Source: an uncultured Oscillospiraceae bacterium (lineage in GTDB: Bacteria; Bacillota; Clostridia; Oscillospirales; Oscillospiraceae). From it: a stretch of 17,999 nucleotides of DNA. The DNA is taken from positions 1 through 17,999 of the forward strand of contig CAKTIH010000032.1 in the NCBI GenBank assembly GCA_934565615.1. Reading direction: 5' to 3'. Position numbers and translations under genes: made by a program. The notes under the pieces were generated by a model, which saw nothing but the letters and a program-made list of their open reading frames with translations, made no database searches and was not told the origin of the DNA. Positions 7,310 to 14,776 of the stretch are shown piece by piece (the first letter of the stretch is position 1; every line of letters starts with the position of its first letter).

Positions 7310-9364
7310 TTAATTGAAGCTGTCGGCGTTCACGCGCAGCATGCGCTCAACGCTCTGCCGCAGGGCGGCGTGCTCGGGAAAAGCAAGCTCCGGGTCGGTT
7401 GCCAACAGCAGCTGAGCCTCGCTCTGCGCGCGCTGCATCACGTCCATGTCCGCGCCGAGATCGGCGACGTGCATCTCCGGCAGACCGTGCTGACGGGAGC
7501 CGAAGAAATCACCGGGGCCGCGCAGACGCAGGTCCTCTTCGGAAATTTTGAAACCGTCGTTGGTCTTGGTCATTATCGAGAGCCTTGCGCGCACATCCTC
7601 GCTGTCATTATCCGAGACGAGAACGCAGTAGCTCTTGTGCTTGCCGCGGCCTACGCGCCCGCGCAGCTGGTGCAGCTGGCTCAGGCCAAAGCGTTCGGCG
7701 TTCTCGATTATCATCAGCGCCGCATTCGGCACGTCGACGCCGACTTCAATGACCGTAGTCGCGACAAGGATGTTGACTTCCCCCGCGACGACGGCGGCCA
7801 TGACGGAGTCCTTTTCCTTGGGCTTCATTTTACCATGGATGCAGGCGACGGTGAGATCAGGGAAGAGCGCGGCAAGCTCGGCGGCATGCTCCTGCGCGGA
7901 CTTGAGCTTTATCGGCAGCTCCTCATTCTCCTCGACCATCGGGCAAACGACGAACACCTGCCGCCCCTCGCCGACGAGCTTGCGGATAAAGCCGTTGAGC
8001 CGCTGACGGTAGCTTTCGTCGACGGTGAAGGTGTCCACCTTCTGCCGCCCCGGCGGCAGCTCGTCAATGACCGATACGTCGAGATCACCGTAGATTATCA
8101 GGGCGAGTGTGCGCGGGATCGGCGTTGCGGACATGACAAGCACATGCGGCTTCTGCCCTTTGCCGATCAGCGCCGAGCGCTGGCCGACGCCGAAGCGGTG
8201 CTGCTCGTCGGTGACGACGAGGGCGAGGTTTGAATATTCAACATCCTGACTGAACAGCGCGTGCGTGCCGACGACGATGTCATATTCGCCGACCCTGAGC
8301 TTTGCCTTTGTCTCGCGCTTTTCCTTTGCGCTCATCGCGCCGGTGAGCCGGCCGATACGCACGCCGAGCGGGGCGAGCATGGAGGTGAGCGTCGAATAAT
8401 GCTGCTCGGCGAGTATCTCCGTCGGCGCCATGAAGGCGCTCATATACCCGTTTTCGGCGCACTGCCACATCAGCGCCGCCGCGACCAGCGTCTTGCCGCT
8501 GCCGACGTCGCCCTGCACAAGGCGGTTCATCACAGCGCCCGAGCTTATATCTCCGAGCGCCTGATCTATCGCGCGCCTCTGTGCGCCGGTGGGGGAAAAG
8601 GGGAGGGACGCCCAGAAGCGGCTCATATCATGGACGGACAGCCTGATGCCCTCCTCGCGCACACGCTCGCCGCGGATGCGGCCAAGCGCGCAGGCAAGGA
8701 CAAAAAGCTCCTCAAATATCAGCCGCCGCCGCGCAAGCTCAAGCGCGTCAAAGTCCTTGGGGAAGTGGATGTTTTCATAGGCGTAGGCTGTCTGCGCGAG
8801 GCGGCAGCGCTCGCGCACGTCCTGCGGGAGAACGTCCGGGATGCGGTCAAGGCACGCGTCCAGCCCCTGACGCACGGCCTGGAGCATGGTGCGCTGATTC
8901 AGTCCATTGCACACGCGGTAGATCGGGATGATGCGCCCGGTAACGGTGCCGCTGCCGGTGGACTTTTCATATACAGGGTTCACCATGGAGCGGCGCATGC
9001 CGGAGGCTTCTATCTTCCCGAAGAACATATAGCTCTCGCCGCGGACGAGATTATCCTTCGCGTAGGGCTGGTTAAAGAATGTTATGTCAATCGAACCGCT
9101 CTCGTCGACGGCGCGCAGCTTCACAAGCTCAAGTCCCCGGCGTACGCGAGTCAGGCGCGGAGTGTCGGCAACCAGTGCCTCGATGCAGACGCTCTCGCCG
9201 CCGCTTGTCAGCGCGATGGGCATAACGGTGCTGCGGTCCTCATATTTACGCGGGAAATAAGAAACAAGGTCATAGAGAGAAAAGACGCCGAGCTTTGCAA
9301 GCGCCTGCGCCTTTTTCTCCCCTATGCCCTTGATGTATCTGACGTCGGTATTCAGGTCGGTCAT
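7310..9364 (-). CDS. recG: ATP-dependent DNA helicase RecG
   Basis: RecG remodels stalled replication forks and branch-migrates Holliday junctions. The 684-residue length is normal for the family. The wedge/OB-fold region occupies about residues 1-200 and contains helix-hairpin-helix-like IKGIGEKKAQALAKLGV near the N-terminus. Helicase motifs follow: Walker A GDVGSGKT (285-292), motif Ia APTEILAEQH (313-322), motif II DEQH (386-389), motif III SATPIPRT (412-419), and motifs V/VI with TTVIEVGVDVPNA and QLRGRVGRG. The RecG C-terminal TRG-like region (LRLRGPGDFFGSRQHGLP) is present. The ATG overlaps the stop codon of apbE (TAATG), so recG is translationally coupled as the second gene of a leftward pair. 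Nothing is missing or unusual in the motifs. Confidence 0.97.
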   Translation of the reverse strand: MTDLNTDVRYIKGIGEKKAQALAKLGVFSLYDLVSYFPRKYEDRSTVMPIALTSGGESVCIEALVADTPRLTRVRRGLELVKLRAVDESGSIDITFFNQPYAKDNLVRGESYMFFGKIEASGMRRSMVNPVYEKSTGSGTVTGRIIPIYRVCNGLNQRTMLQAVRQGLDACLDRIPDVLPQDVRERCRLAQTAYAYENIHFPKDFDALELARRRLIFEELFVLACALGRIRGERVREEGIRLSVHDMSRFWASLPFSPTGAQRRAIDQALGDISSGAVMNRLVQGDVGSGKTLVAAALMWQCAENGYMSAFMAPTEILAEQHYSTLTSMLAPLGVRIGRLTGAMSAKEKRETKAKLRVGEYDIVVGTHALFSQDVEYSNLALVVTDEQHRFGVGQRSALIGKGQKPHVLVMSATPIPRTLALIIYGDLDVSVIDELPPGRQKVDTFTVDESYRQRLNGFIRKLVGEGRQVFVVCPMVEENEELPIKLKSAQEHAAELAALFPDLTVACIHGKMKPKEKDSVMAAVVAGEVNILVATTVIEVGVDVPNAALMIIENAERFGLSQLHQLRGRVGRGKHKSYCVLVSDNDSEDVRARLSIMTKTNDGFKISEEDLRLRGPGDFFGSRQHGLPEMHVADLGADMDVMQRAQSEAQLLLATDPELAFPEHAALRQSVERMLRVNADSFN

Positions 9365-10410
9365 TACTCAGTGTACCTTAGAGTGTAGCTGTCGTTCGCG
9401 AGAGTGAACTGCTCCATGAGACCCTTGGTGCAGGTGATCTGATTATCCTTGTTGACGAGGATCATTTCAAACCCGCCGTAGGTGCGCCAGTAGTTGAGCG
9501 CCTTGCTTTCGCCCATGATGAAGAGCGCGGTGGACAGACAGTCCGCCAGAGTGCCGTCCTCACATATGATCGTAACGGAGGTAAGAGTGTTATTGATGGG
9601 GCGGCCGGTCTCGGGATTTATCAGGTGGTGGTAGGTCTTGCCGTTTTGGGTAAAGTAGCGCTGGTAGGTGCCGCTGGTGACGACGGCGGTCTCGCCCACA
9701 CTGACGACGCCGAGGTAGCTCGAAGAGTTGTTGGGATCCTGCACGGCGATCGTCCAGTTGGTGCCGTCGGGCTTGAGGCCGAGGGTCTGGACATTGCCGC
9801 CGAGGGAGATGATGCCGCTGGTGACGCCGGCGTTGCGCATCGCGGCGATGGCATAGTCAGAGGCGCAGCCCTTGGCAACCGCGCCGAAGGTGATCTCCGT
9901 CCCGGCAGGGAAGGAGACGGCGTAGGAGCCGGAGCTCGGGAAGCTCGTGAGTATCATTTTGTCAAAGGCGCGGCGCGCGAGATCCTGCGCAAGCTCTTCA
10001 TCGGACGGGACGTAGTACCGCCCGTCAGTGAAGCCCCAGCGCTTTATGACGGGATAGAGCGAGAGGTCGAGCGTGCCGCCGCTCTGGTTATAAACAGTCT
10101 GTGCGGTGCTGAGCATCTTGGCAACCTGACCGGAGACGGAGACATTCGCGCCCTCGGCGTGGTTTATGGCGTAGGTCGTGCTCGTCTCAACGTCGGGGTC
10201 GAGCATCGAGTCCATAGAGGTGATGACGCTCTGCGCAGCATTGAGCCCGGCTTCGGCCTTGTTGCCGTAGGCCGTCAGCGTCATGACGGTGTCCATCGCG
10301 AACACCTGCTTCTGGTACATTTTCGTCTCACCGCAGGCGGAGAGGGGCAGCAGCATGCACAGGCAGAGCAGAGCTGCGGCGATTCTGTGAAAGACGTTTA
10401 TGTGCTTCAT
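9364..10410 (-). CDS. apbE: FAD:protein FMN transferase ApbE (lipoprotein)
   Basis: ApbE attaches FMN from FAD to a threonine of flavoproteins outside the membrane, such as RnfG/NqrC-type electron-transfer subunits. I chose the ATG at 10410 (348 residues) over the in-frame TTG at 10458: AAAAAGGA lies about eight bases upstream, and the chain then begins as a lipoprotein signal with lipobox LSAC (Cys26). Family motifs, numbered from that start: LYPVIKRWGF (118-127), the FAD-binding GAVAKG (176-181), SLGGNVQTLG (202-211), TSGTYQRYF (245-253), HHLINPETGRP (261-271) and the metal-site region TLADCLSTALF (287-297) with Asp290. No flavoprotein target gene is in the window. The stop overlaps the recG start by one base. 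Confidence 0.95.
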   Translation of the reverse strand: MKHINVFHRIAAALLCLCMLLPLSACGETKMYQKQVFAMDTVMTLTAYGNKAEAGLNAAQSVITSMDSMLDPDVETSTTYAINHAEGANVSVSGQVAKMLSTAQTVYNQSGGTLDLSLYPVIKRWGFTDGRYYVPSDEELAQDLARRAFDKMILTSFPSSGSYAVSFPAGTEITFGAVAKGCASDYAIAAMRNAGVTSGIISLGGNVQTLGLKPDGTNWTIAVQDPNNSSSYLGVVSVGETAVVTSGTYQRYFTQNGKTYHHLINPETGRPINNTLTSVTIICEDGTLADCLSTALFIMGESKALNYWRTYGGFEMILVNKDNQITCTKGLMEQFTLANDSYTLRYTE

Positions 10411-10475
10411 ACAATATATCCTTTTTCTGAAAAATATGCCCTCCAAAAAAGGCTTCAAAAAGCCGCAAACCGCTA

Positions 10476-10504
10476 TTTACTTTACCCGGAAGTTTTGGTA
10501 TAAT
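10476..10504 (+). promoter_or_regulatory. Promoter of the tRNA-Arg region
   Basis: TTTACT (10476-10481) and a perfect TATAAT (10499-10504) are 17 bases apart and point rightward at the two tRNA-Arg sequences. The first tRNA sequence begins about 80 bases downstream. Confidence 0.5.
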
Positions 10505-10583
10505 AATTCCCGCAGTAATCATGGCCGCTGCTTTTGTGTCCGAAACAACAGTCAGTATACCATATATTGCGGTAAATGTAAAT

Positions 10584-10624
<41 letters not shown>

Positions 10625-10777
10625 ATACGCGGCGCGTAGAGTATCAGAAATCCGCAAGCGGTTGAAGGCATTGGCACCGAGGACAGCGAAAACAAAAAAG
10701 CGATACGCCTTTGACTACTGTTTGACCACCAAAAAGCAAAAAGCAGACCCACGCCGACCGGCGCAGGCCGAACATAC

Positions 10778-10854
10778 GTGCCCGTGGCGCAGCTGGATAG
10801 CGCGTCGGACTCCGACTCCGAAGGTCGCAGGTTCGAATCCTGTCGGGCATACCA
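10778..10854 (+). tRNA. tRNA-Arg (anticodon CCG)
   Basis: A complete 77-base cloverleaf including an encoded CCA. The acceptor strand GTGCCCG pairs with CGGGCAT (one G-U pair at 1-72), the D stem is GCGC/GCGC, and the anticodon stem TCGGA/TCCGA holds the loop CTCCGAC. The T stem GCAGG/CCTGT holds the loop TTCGAAT, and the discriminator base is A. The anticodon CCG reads CGG arginine codons. The broken 5' half of a similar gene lies about 190 bases upstream, and ICE-type genes follow, so the 3' end of this tRNA may be an integration site. Confidence 0.95.
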
Positions 10855-10870
10855 TCATGGTCAGCCAATT

Positions 10871-10903
10871 TTGATGACACTGCTCCAAATGCAGTGTCAT
10901 CAA
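10871..10903. repeat. 13-bp perfect inverted repeat after tRNA-Arg
   Basis: TTGATGACACTGC (10871-10883) and its exact complement (10891-10903) flank a 7-base loop. The outer nine bases TTGATGACA recur in direct orientation at 10948-10956. It may be an RNA hairpin stacking on the following terminator, or a set of DNA-binding sites near an element end. Confidence 0.6.
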
Positions 10904-10906
10904 GGC

Positions 10907-10938
10907 TTTCCGGGCTTTTTAGGCTCGGAAATTTTTTT
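10907..10938 (+). terminator. Terminator of the tRNA-Arg transcript
   Basis: A 9-bp stem, TTTCCGGGC (10907-10915) with GCTCGGAAA (10923-10931, one G-U pair), is followed by seven T, then ATTTTT. Confidence 0.8.
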
Positions 10939-10996
10939 ATTTTTCCATTGATGACAAACGCCGTTTTCGAGCGACTGACAGGACCCGAACCGCTAC

Positions 10997-11025
10997 TTGA
11001 CGGTTTTTCAAGATTTATATATGTG
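10997..11025 (+). promoter_or_regulatory. Possible promoter of the ICE-remnant genes
   Basis: TTGACG (10997-11002) is a near-consensus -35. With 17-base spacing the -10 would be the weak TATGTG (11020-11025) within an AT-rich run. A small inverted repeat (CTTGA/TCAAG, 10996-11012) overlaps the -35 and could be an operator. Confidence 0.35.
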
Positions 11026-11048
11026 TTATTGAATGTTGGAGGTGAAAC

Positions 11049-11060
11049 ATGAGCAAGTAA
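11049..11060 (+). CDS. Three-codon open frame (Met-Ser-Lys) with a strong ribosome site
   Basis: ATG AGC AAG TAA stands six bases after GGAGG (11038-11042). It precedes a terminator-like hairpin by about 30 bases and the next gene by about 95. The layout is that of a leader peptide. Alternatively it is the relic of an 11-codon peptide, since changing TAA to AAA would extend the frame to the TGA at 11082-11084. No homologue is recognised. Confidence 0.3.
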   Translation: MSK

Positions 11061-11091
11061 GTCAGAGAGACAAAAGAATATTGAATTGGTC

Positions 11092-11131
11092 AGGCCGGAA
11101 CTTTTGAGAAATCAAAGGTTTCGGCCTTTTT
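11092..11131 (+). terminator. Terminator or attenuator hairpin before the Cys-rich gene
   Basis: A 16-bp stem (11092-11107 with 11112-11127, two G-U pairs) has a GAAA tetraloop and ends in five T. The ribosome site of the next gene starts only seven bases after the T-run, so that gene must be transcribed through this hairpin. Confidence 0.75.
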
Positions 11132-11153
11132 GCATTTAGGAGGAGGTATCGAA

Positions 11154-11339
11154 GTGAAGAATTACGAAATCAAACAGGCGTTCAAGAATCTGCCGGACGC
11201 TGGACGTCCGGACAATGAGACGGTGGCGTGCCATGAATATAGGCAGTGTGAAGGGTGTAATTATCCGGCACATGGTTTTATTTGCTGGCACGGCGACGGC
11301 AAATGCCTGAGAACTGAAATGCAGGAGGTAAAAAAATGA
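11154..11339 (+). CDS. Small Cys-rich protein of ICE type, unknown function
   Basis: A 61-residue protein starting at GTG, chosen because AGGAGGAGG (11138-11146) lies seven bases upstream. The frame is open further upstream, but only into the terminator. Five cysteines (26, 32, 35, 44, 51) and nearby histidines (27, 40, 46) cluster in the C-terminal half, as in CHEYRQCEGC and FICWHGDGKC; this suggests metal binding, which is inference. The gene overlaps the following ArdA-like start by four bases (ATGA). Small proteins like this sit next to ardA-like genes in Clostridial conjugative elements, from memory of the family rather than a search. Confidence 0.65.
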   Translation: MKNYEIKQAFKNLPDAGRPDNETVACHEYRQCEGCNYPAHGFICWHGDGKCLRTEMQEVKK

Positions 11340-11524
11340 TGATACATGCAGTACTCGGCAATCCAAACCACCCGGAATACGGCGTTGCAACCATTCCGTT
11401 TCCTATCCCACATGACCAGTACGCACACTGCATGGAGCTGCTGGAGGCATTGGAAATTGGCGATGCAGTCAAAGCTGACTGCCAAGTGCAAGAGATCAAT
11501 AGCTTTTATTCTGTGCTTATGTAA
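11336..11524 (+). pseudogene. ArdA-like antirestriction protein, truncated after about 60 codons
   Basis: The 62-residue frame begins MMIHAVLGNPNHPEYGVATI and runs to INSFYSVLM-stop. It resembles the N-terminus of Clostridial proteins annotated as antirestriction ArdA, which are much longer (over 150 residues) and act as DNA mimics protecting incoming elements from restriction. Here the similarity stops at FYSVL and the frame closes two codons later. The downstream DNA is AT-rich and encodes something unrelated in another frame, so this looks like a recombination break rather than a frameshift. GCAGGAGG upstream serves the start. The family call rests on recollection of the N-terminal motif. 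Confidence 0.55.
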
Positions 11525-11841
11525 TTAATGGTGAGGAGTATACGCATGTTGTAGTAACAGAGGACGGAGGTATATATCCATATGAAGATGCATCGAGCGG
11601 ATATATTAGATTAGACGATGGCGTGCATAGTACAAAAGAATTGAATTTACAAGAACGACGTATTGACAACGACTACCGGATCGTTGTTATTGGCACCTAC
11701 CTTAGTTGTGCAACACTTGAAGAAAATGACCACACTTTAAAAGAATTGCAAGGAATACGCCGCGTTGAACCCAGTGATATAGAATATCTAAGAAGGGAAA
11801 TAAGAAAACACAAGGCCATCGAAGTTAAAATAAGATTGTGA
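11503..11841 (+). pseudogene. AT-rich orphan coding fragment, unknown
   Basis: A frame open from 11503 to the TGA at 11839-11841 (112 codons) encodes CAYVINGEEYTHVVVTEDGG and continues to a charged C-terminus (EIRKHKAIEVKIRL). It has no ATG and no ribosome site; the only alternative start of note is GTG at 11623, also without one. Base composition is clearly more AT-rich than the genes on either side, with codons such as TTA, ATA and AGA. It is best read as the C-terminal part of a foreign gene that lost its start when joined to the ardA-like fragment. No family is recognised. Confidence 0.45.
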
Positions 11842-11911
11842 AAGGCTTTTTATTTTCGCTATGTAAAATTCGATAACTGTGTATTCCCGGCTTTATAGTT
11901 ATGTAATAGAG

Positions 11912-12280
11912 GTGATTGACTTAACCTACATACATTTTGCAGACGAACAGAAGCAGAAAGCTGCCTCTGTTGACCTTGAAGCCTTTCTCCGCAGTCGTGG
12001 AGAAAGGCTTATTTCATCCGGCAGGGACAAGCGCCTTGCCAGCGACCACAGCGTGACTATACGCGGCAACGAGTGGTACGACCATGCCGAGGAAAAAGGC
12101 GGCACGGCAATCAGTTTTGTCCAGCGGCACTACGGCGTCGGTTATGCCGAAGCCGTGTCCACGCTGCTCGGAGGAGAGCTGGGTGTTGCTTATCCTATGC
12201 ATTCGGAAAAGCAAATTGAACCAAAGCCATTCGCTCTGCCGCCAGCCAACAAGAATATGCATCGCGTGTTTGCGTATTTG
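11912..12280 (+). pseudogene. N-terminal fragment of a DUF3991/Toprim-type ICE protein
   Basis: Translation from the GTG at 11912 gives VIDLTYIHFADEQKQKAASV and later SGRDKRLASDHSVTIRGNEW, GGTAISFVQRHYGVGYAEAV, LLGGE and KPFALPPANKNMHRVFAYL. This matches the start of DUF3991 and Toprim domain proteins (zinc-finger-like N-terminus, primase-like) common in Clostridial conjugative elements. Those proteins run several hundred residues further; here similarity ends at FAYL (12280) and the frame continues as non-homologous sequence to 12475 across the start of the pilin gene. The usual ATG before YIHF is missing: GAGGTGATTGACTT is followed by AACC where a start codon would be expected, which may be a second lesion. 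Confidence 0.65.
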
Positions 12281-12341
12281 CGCACTGTGACGGTTACTAA
12301 CCATTGCAGTGCGCTATTTTTATGCCCGCCTAGAGGTCATC

Positions 12342-14732
12342 ATGACGAACAGCCGCTTCCGTGCAAAGCTCGTCATCGTCAAGCAGGACGGCGAGACAAA
12401 AACGCCGCTTTCCGGCGCCGGATTCCGCTTGTTCAATGCATCCGGCGAGATAGTCGGCGAAGGCTGCACCGATGAGAATGGACAGATAACCTTTGAAAAC
12501 CTCAAGAAGGGCAGCTACACGTATCAGGAATGCGAAGCTCCGCCGGGATATGCTTTGGACGACACCGTTTATCCCTTGGATATTACCGAGCACGGCAAAA
12601 CTATCACAGTCACGGTAGATAACACAGCCATCAAACCGGAGCGTGATGGGAGCATAACCGTCACGAAGAAAAGCACAGATGGCAGTATTCTCACCGGTGC
12701 TGAATACTTGCTCGAATACTCCACAGACAACGGCGCATCATGGCAGCCGGTGTTTACAAGAACCGGTGACAGCATAGAAGCCGGAGGCTGTACCAGCTCC
12801 GTGCTGAATAACGGCCGTCTCACGGTGAACAGCGCGGGCACTGCCACATTTTCCGGTCTCAAAGCAGACCGTTCTATTATATATAGACTGACAGAGACGA
12901 AAGCGCCTGACGGCTGCACTCTGCTGGCAGAGCCGCTATACACCGGTACGTTTCCCGTAAAGGTGGACAAGTCTTTCAGCTCTGATGACTGCGAAGTTAT
13001 AGACGGTGAGAATTACTGCTATAACGGGGCTTCGGATAACGAATTCAGCACCGATCTTCTCTACGGTTTCAAATCCGGCACGCAGACGAGTAAATTCCTT
13101 GAAGCGATAGGACTCAGTGAAAATGACCGCTATGCCGCTGCGGACAAAGAGGTTGACGGAGCAGTAGTGTTCTACTTCCATTCGGATACCCTTGTCGATG
13201 CGCTGAAGAACTCGCTCACAAATAATGCGACCTCGGTTAAGAACGCGCTTGAAACCTACGTCCGCGAGAACGGCGGCACTGCCATGCCGGAGACTGACGG
13301 CTACGGCCACAGCGCAGTTTCAGATCTTCCGCTTGGCCTGTACCTCTTCGTCGAGACCCGCGTTCCCGAGATGGTCACAGAGACCACCGCGCCCTTCCTT
13401 ATTTCTCTGCCCATGACCAGCACCGCAGATAACGCAAGCTGGCTTTACAATGTGACGCTTTACCCCAAGAACCTCACCGGCATCCCGACACTTGAAAAGA
13501 CCGTGCGTGAGGCAAAGACCAGCAGCGGCAAGAACAACGGCAGTGCAGACATCACAGATGGCTTTGCACATACTGCGACCGCATCTGTCGGCGACGTTCT
13601 CGAGTACCAGATCGTCTCTACGCTCCCGTCTATTACCTCGGCAGCTTCGTATCTCACGGATTACAGCTTCATAGATACCGCCGAAAAGGGCATCCCGTAC
13701 CTCCAGAACGGCGTCACGATTGAGTTCTTCAAGGACGCTGCATGCACGGACAAGATAGCGACGTGGACTGAGTCTGACGGTAAGTTCAATGTCAGCTACA
13801 CCACTACGGAATCTGGCGGCTACATTATGAGTATAGTGATGACGGAACCCGGCCTTTCCGAGATCAACACCAGCAAGGCCGTGTATGCCGACGCTTCTAT
13901 GGTCAACTCCGGGTACTCCGACTGTACTCTCCGCATTACATACTCTGCCCAGCTGGACAAGTCCGCAAACTACGGCGACAAGGGCAACACCAACGACGTT
14001 GTTCTTACGTGGAAGCGCACGAACAGCAGTTATTACGATACGCTCGTCGATGACTGTCACGTCTACGTGTTTGGGCTTGACCTCACAAAGAAGTTCTCTG
14101 ATGGCAAGGGAGATCTCAGCAAAGTTGAGTTCTGCCTCCAGAACGATGCAGACGATTACTATGTCGTCGCCAAGTATGACGAGACTGCGAAGGCTTACTA
14201 TGTGACCGGCAGCACCGATGATAAGGCAAAAGCAACGCGCTTCACTCCGCGCTCTGACGGCAGACTCCTCATCTACGGCATTGAAGATGATGCGTACACC
14301 ATAACCGAGCTCAAGACAGACGGAGCATATACTCTTCTCAAGAATGGTATAGGTCTTGTAATAAGCGTCGGCGAGAGCAGCACAGTCTGTGATGTTTATA
14401 GCTCTGATGTCCTCGGACTCATCCAGAACGATCCCCGTTACGCAGATGTTGAGGAAGGACTGTTCCACAATATGCCGCAGAAGCATCTGGAACACAAGCT
14501 CCTGACCGCATCGGCAAAGGTGGACAACAAGCAGGTCACGCTCGGTTCGGACAACGGCTCGGCGAACGCGTTTGTACATTTGACTGTCGTGAACACCAAG
14601 GGCTTTGACCTCCCCAAGACCGGCGGTTACGGCAACTGGATGTTCCCGGCTATTGGGCTGAGCCTTGTGGCTGTCGCAGTTGTGGTCATATACTTTGCGT
14701 TCAGAGATAAGAAGAAAGAAACAAATAAGTAA
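12342..14732 (+). CDS. LPXTG-anchored pilin subunit with CnaB domains, N-terminus apparently lost
   Basis: A sortase-assembled pilin of SpaA/SpaH type, 796 residues from the ATG at 12342 (a GTG at 12309 is also in frame, with no better ribosome site). Residues 6-95 are a CnaB domain with E-box YTYQECEAPPGY (59-70, Glu63). A second follows with YRLTETKAPDGC (181-192, Glu185). Residues about 235-377 resemble the backbone N-domain ending in the pilin motif WLYNVTLYPKN (367-377), whose Lys376 would join subunits. A last CnaB-like domain contains DLTKKF and YTITELKTDGAY (Glu656). The sorting signal is LPKTG (757-761), a membrane span (766-786) and a basic tail. No signal peptide is visible, yet the family needs one, and the frame begins at the break with the DUF3991 fragment. 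Two sortase genes follow. Confidence 0.88.
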   Translation: MTNSRFRAKLVIVKQDGETKTPLSGAGFRLFNASGEIVGEGCTDENGQITFENLKKGSYTYQECEAPPGYALDDTVYPLDITEHGKTITVTVDNTAIKPERDGSITVTKKSTDGSILTGAEYLLEYSTDNGASWQPVFTRTGDSIEAGGCTSSVLNNGRLTVNSAGTATFSGLKADRSIIYRLTETKAPDGCTLLAEPLYTGTFPVKVDKSFSSDDCEVIDGENYCYNGASDNEFSTDLLYGFKSGTQTSKFLEAIGLSENDRYAAADKEVDGAVVFYFHSDTLVDALKNSLTNNATSVKNALETYVRENGGTAMPETDGYGHSAVSDLPLGLYLFVETRVPEMVTETTAPFLISLPMTSTADNASWLYNVTLYPKNLTGIPTLEKTVREAKTSSGKNNGSADITDGFAHTATASVGDVLEYQIVSTLPSITSAASYLTDYSFIDTAEKGIPYLQNGVTIEFFKDAACTDKIATWTESDGKFNVSYTTTESGGYIMSIVMTEPGLSEINTSKAVYADASMVNSGYSDCTLRITYSAQLDKSANYGDKGNTNDVVLTWKRTNSSYYDTLVDDCHVYVFGLDLTKKFSDGKGDLSKVEFCLQNDADDYYVVAKYDETAKAYYVTGSTDDKAKATRFTPRSDGRLLIYGIEDDAYTITELKTDGAYTLLKNGIGLVISVGESSTVCDVYSSDVLGLIQNDPRYADVEEGLFHNMPQKHLEHKLLTASAKVDNKQVTLGSDNGSANAFVHLTVVNTKGFDLPKTGGYGNWMFPAIGLSLVAVAVVVIYFAFRDKKKETNK

Positions 14733-14738
14733 AGGTCA

Positions 14739-14772
14739 GGGAGGCAGGCTGAGAAACCTGCCTCCCATTTTT
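14739..14772 (+). terminator. Terminator between pilin and sortase genes
   Basis: A perfect 10-bp stem, GGGAGGCAGG (14739-14748) with CCTGCCTCCC (14757-14766), has an 8-base loop and ends in ATTTTT. It starts six bases after the pilin stop and ends four bases before the sortase ATG, so it probably lets only part of the transcription through. Confidence 0.85.
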
Positions 14773-14776
14773 GCGT

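Noticed and set aside
8261..9388. 375-codon plus-strand frame opposite recG
   Set aside because: Antisense shadow; the recG motifs on the other strand are unambiguous.
9625..10503. Plus-strand frame opposite apbE (about 290 codons)
   Set aside because: Gly/Val/Arg-rich shadow of apbE with no supporting signals.
10625..10777. Group I intron in the tRNA-Arg anticodon loop
   Set aside because: The stretch is only about 150 bases, no 3' exon matching the first copy is found, and no conserved core could be recognised by eye.
13320..14579. 419-codon minus-strand frame opposite the pilin gene
   Set aside because: Shadow frame: Arg/Val-rich composition, no ribosome site, and the pilin frame has clear domains.
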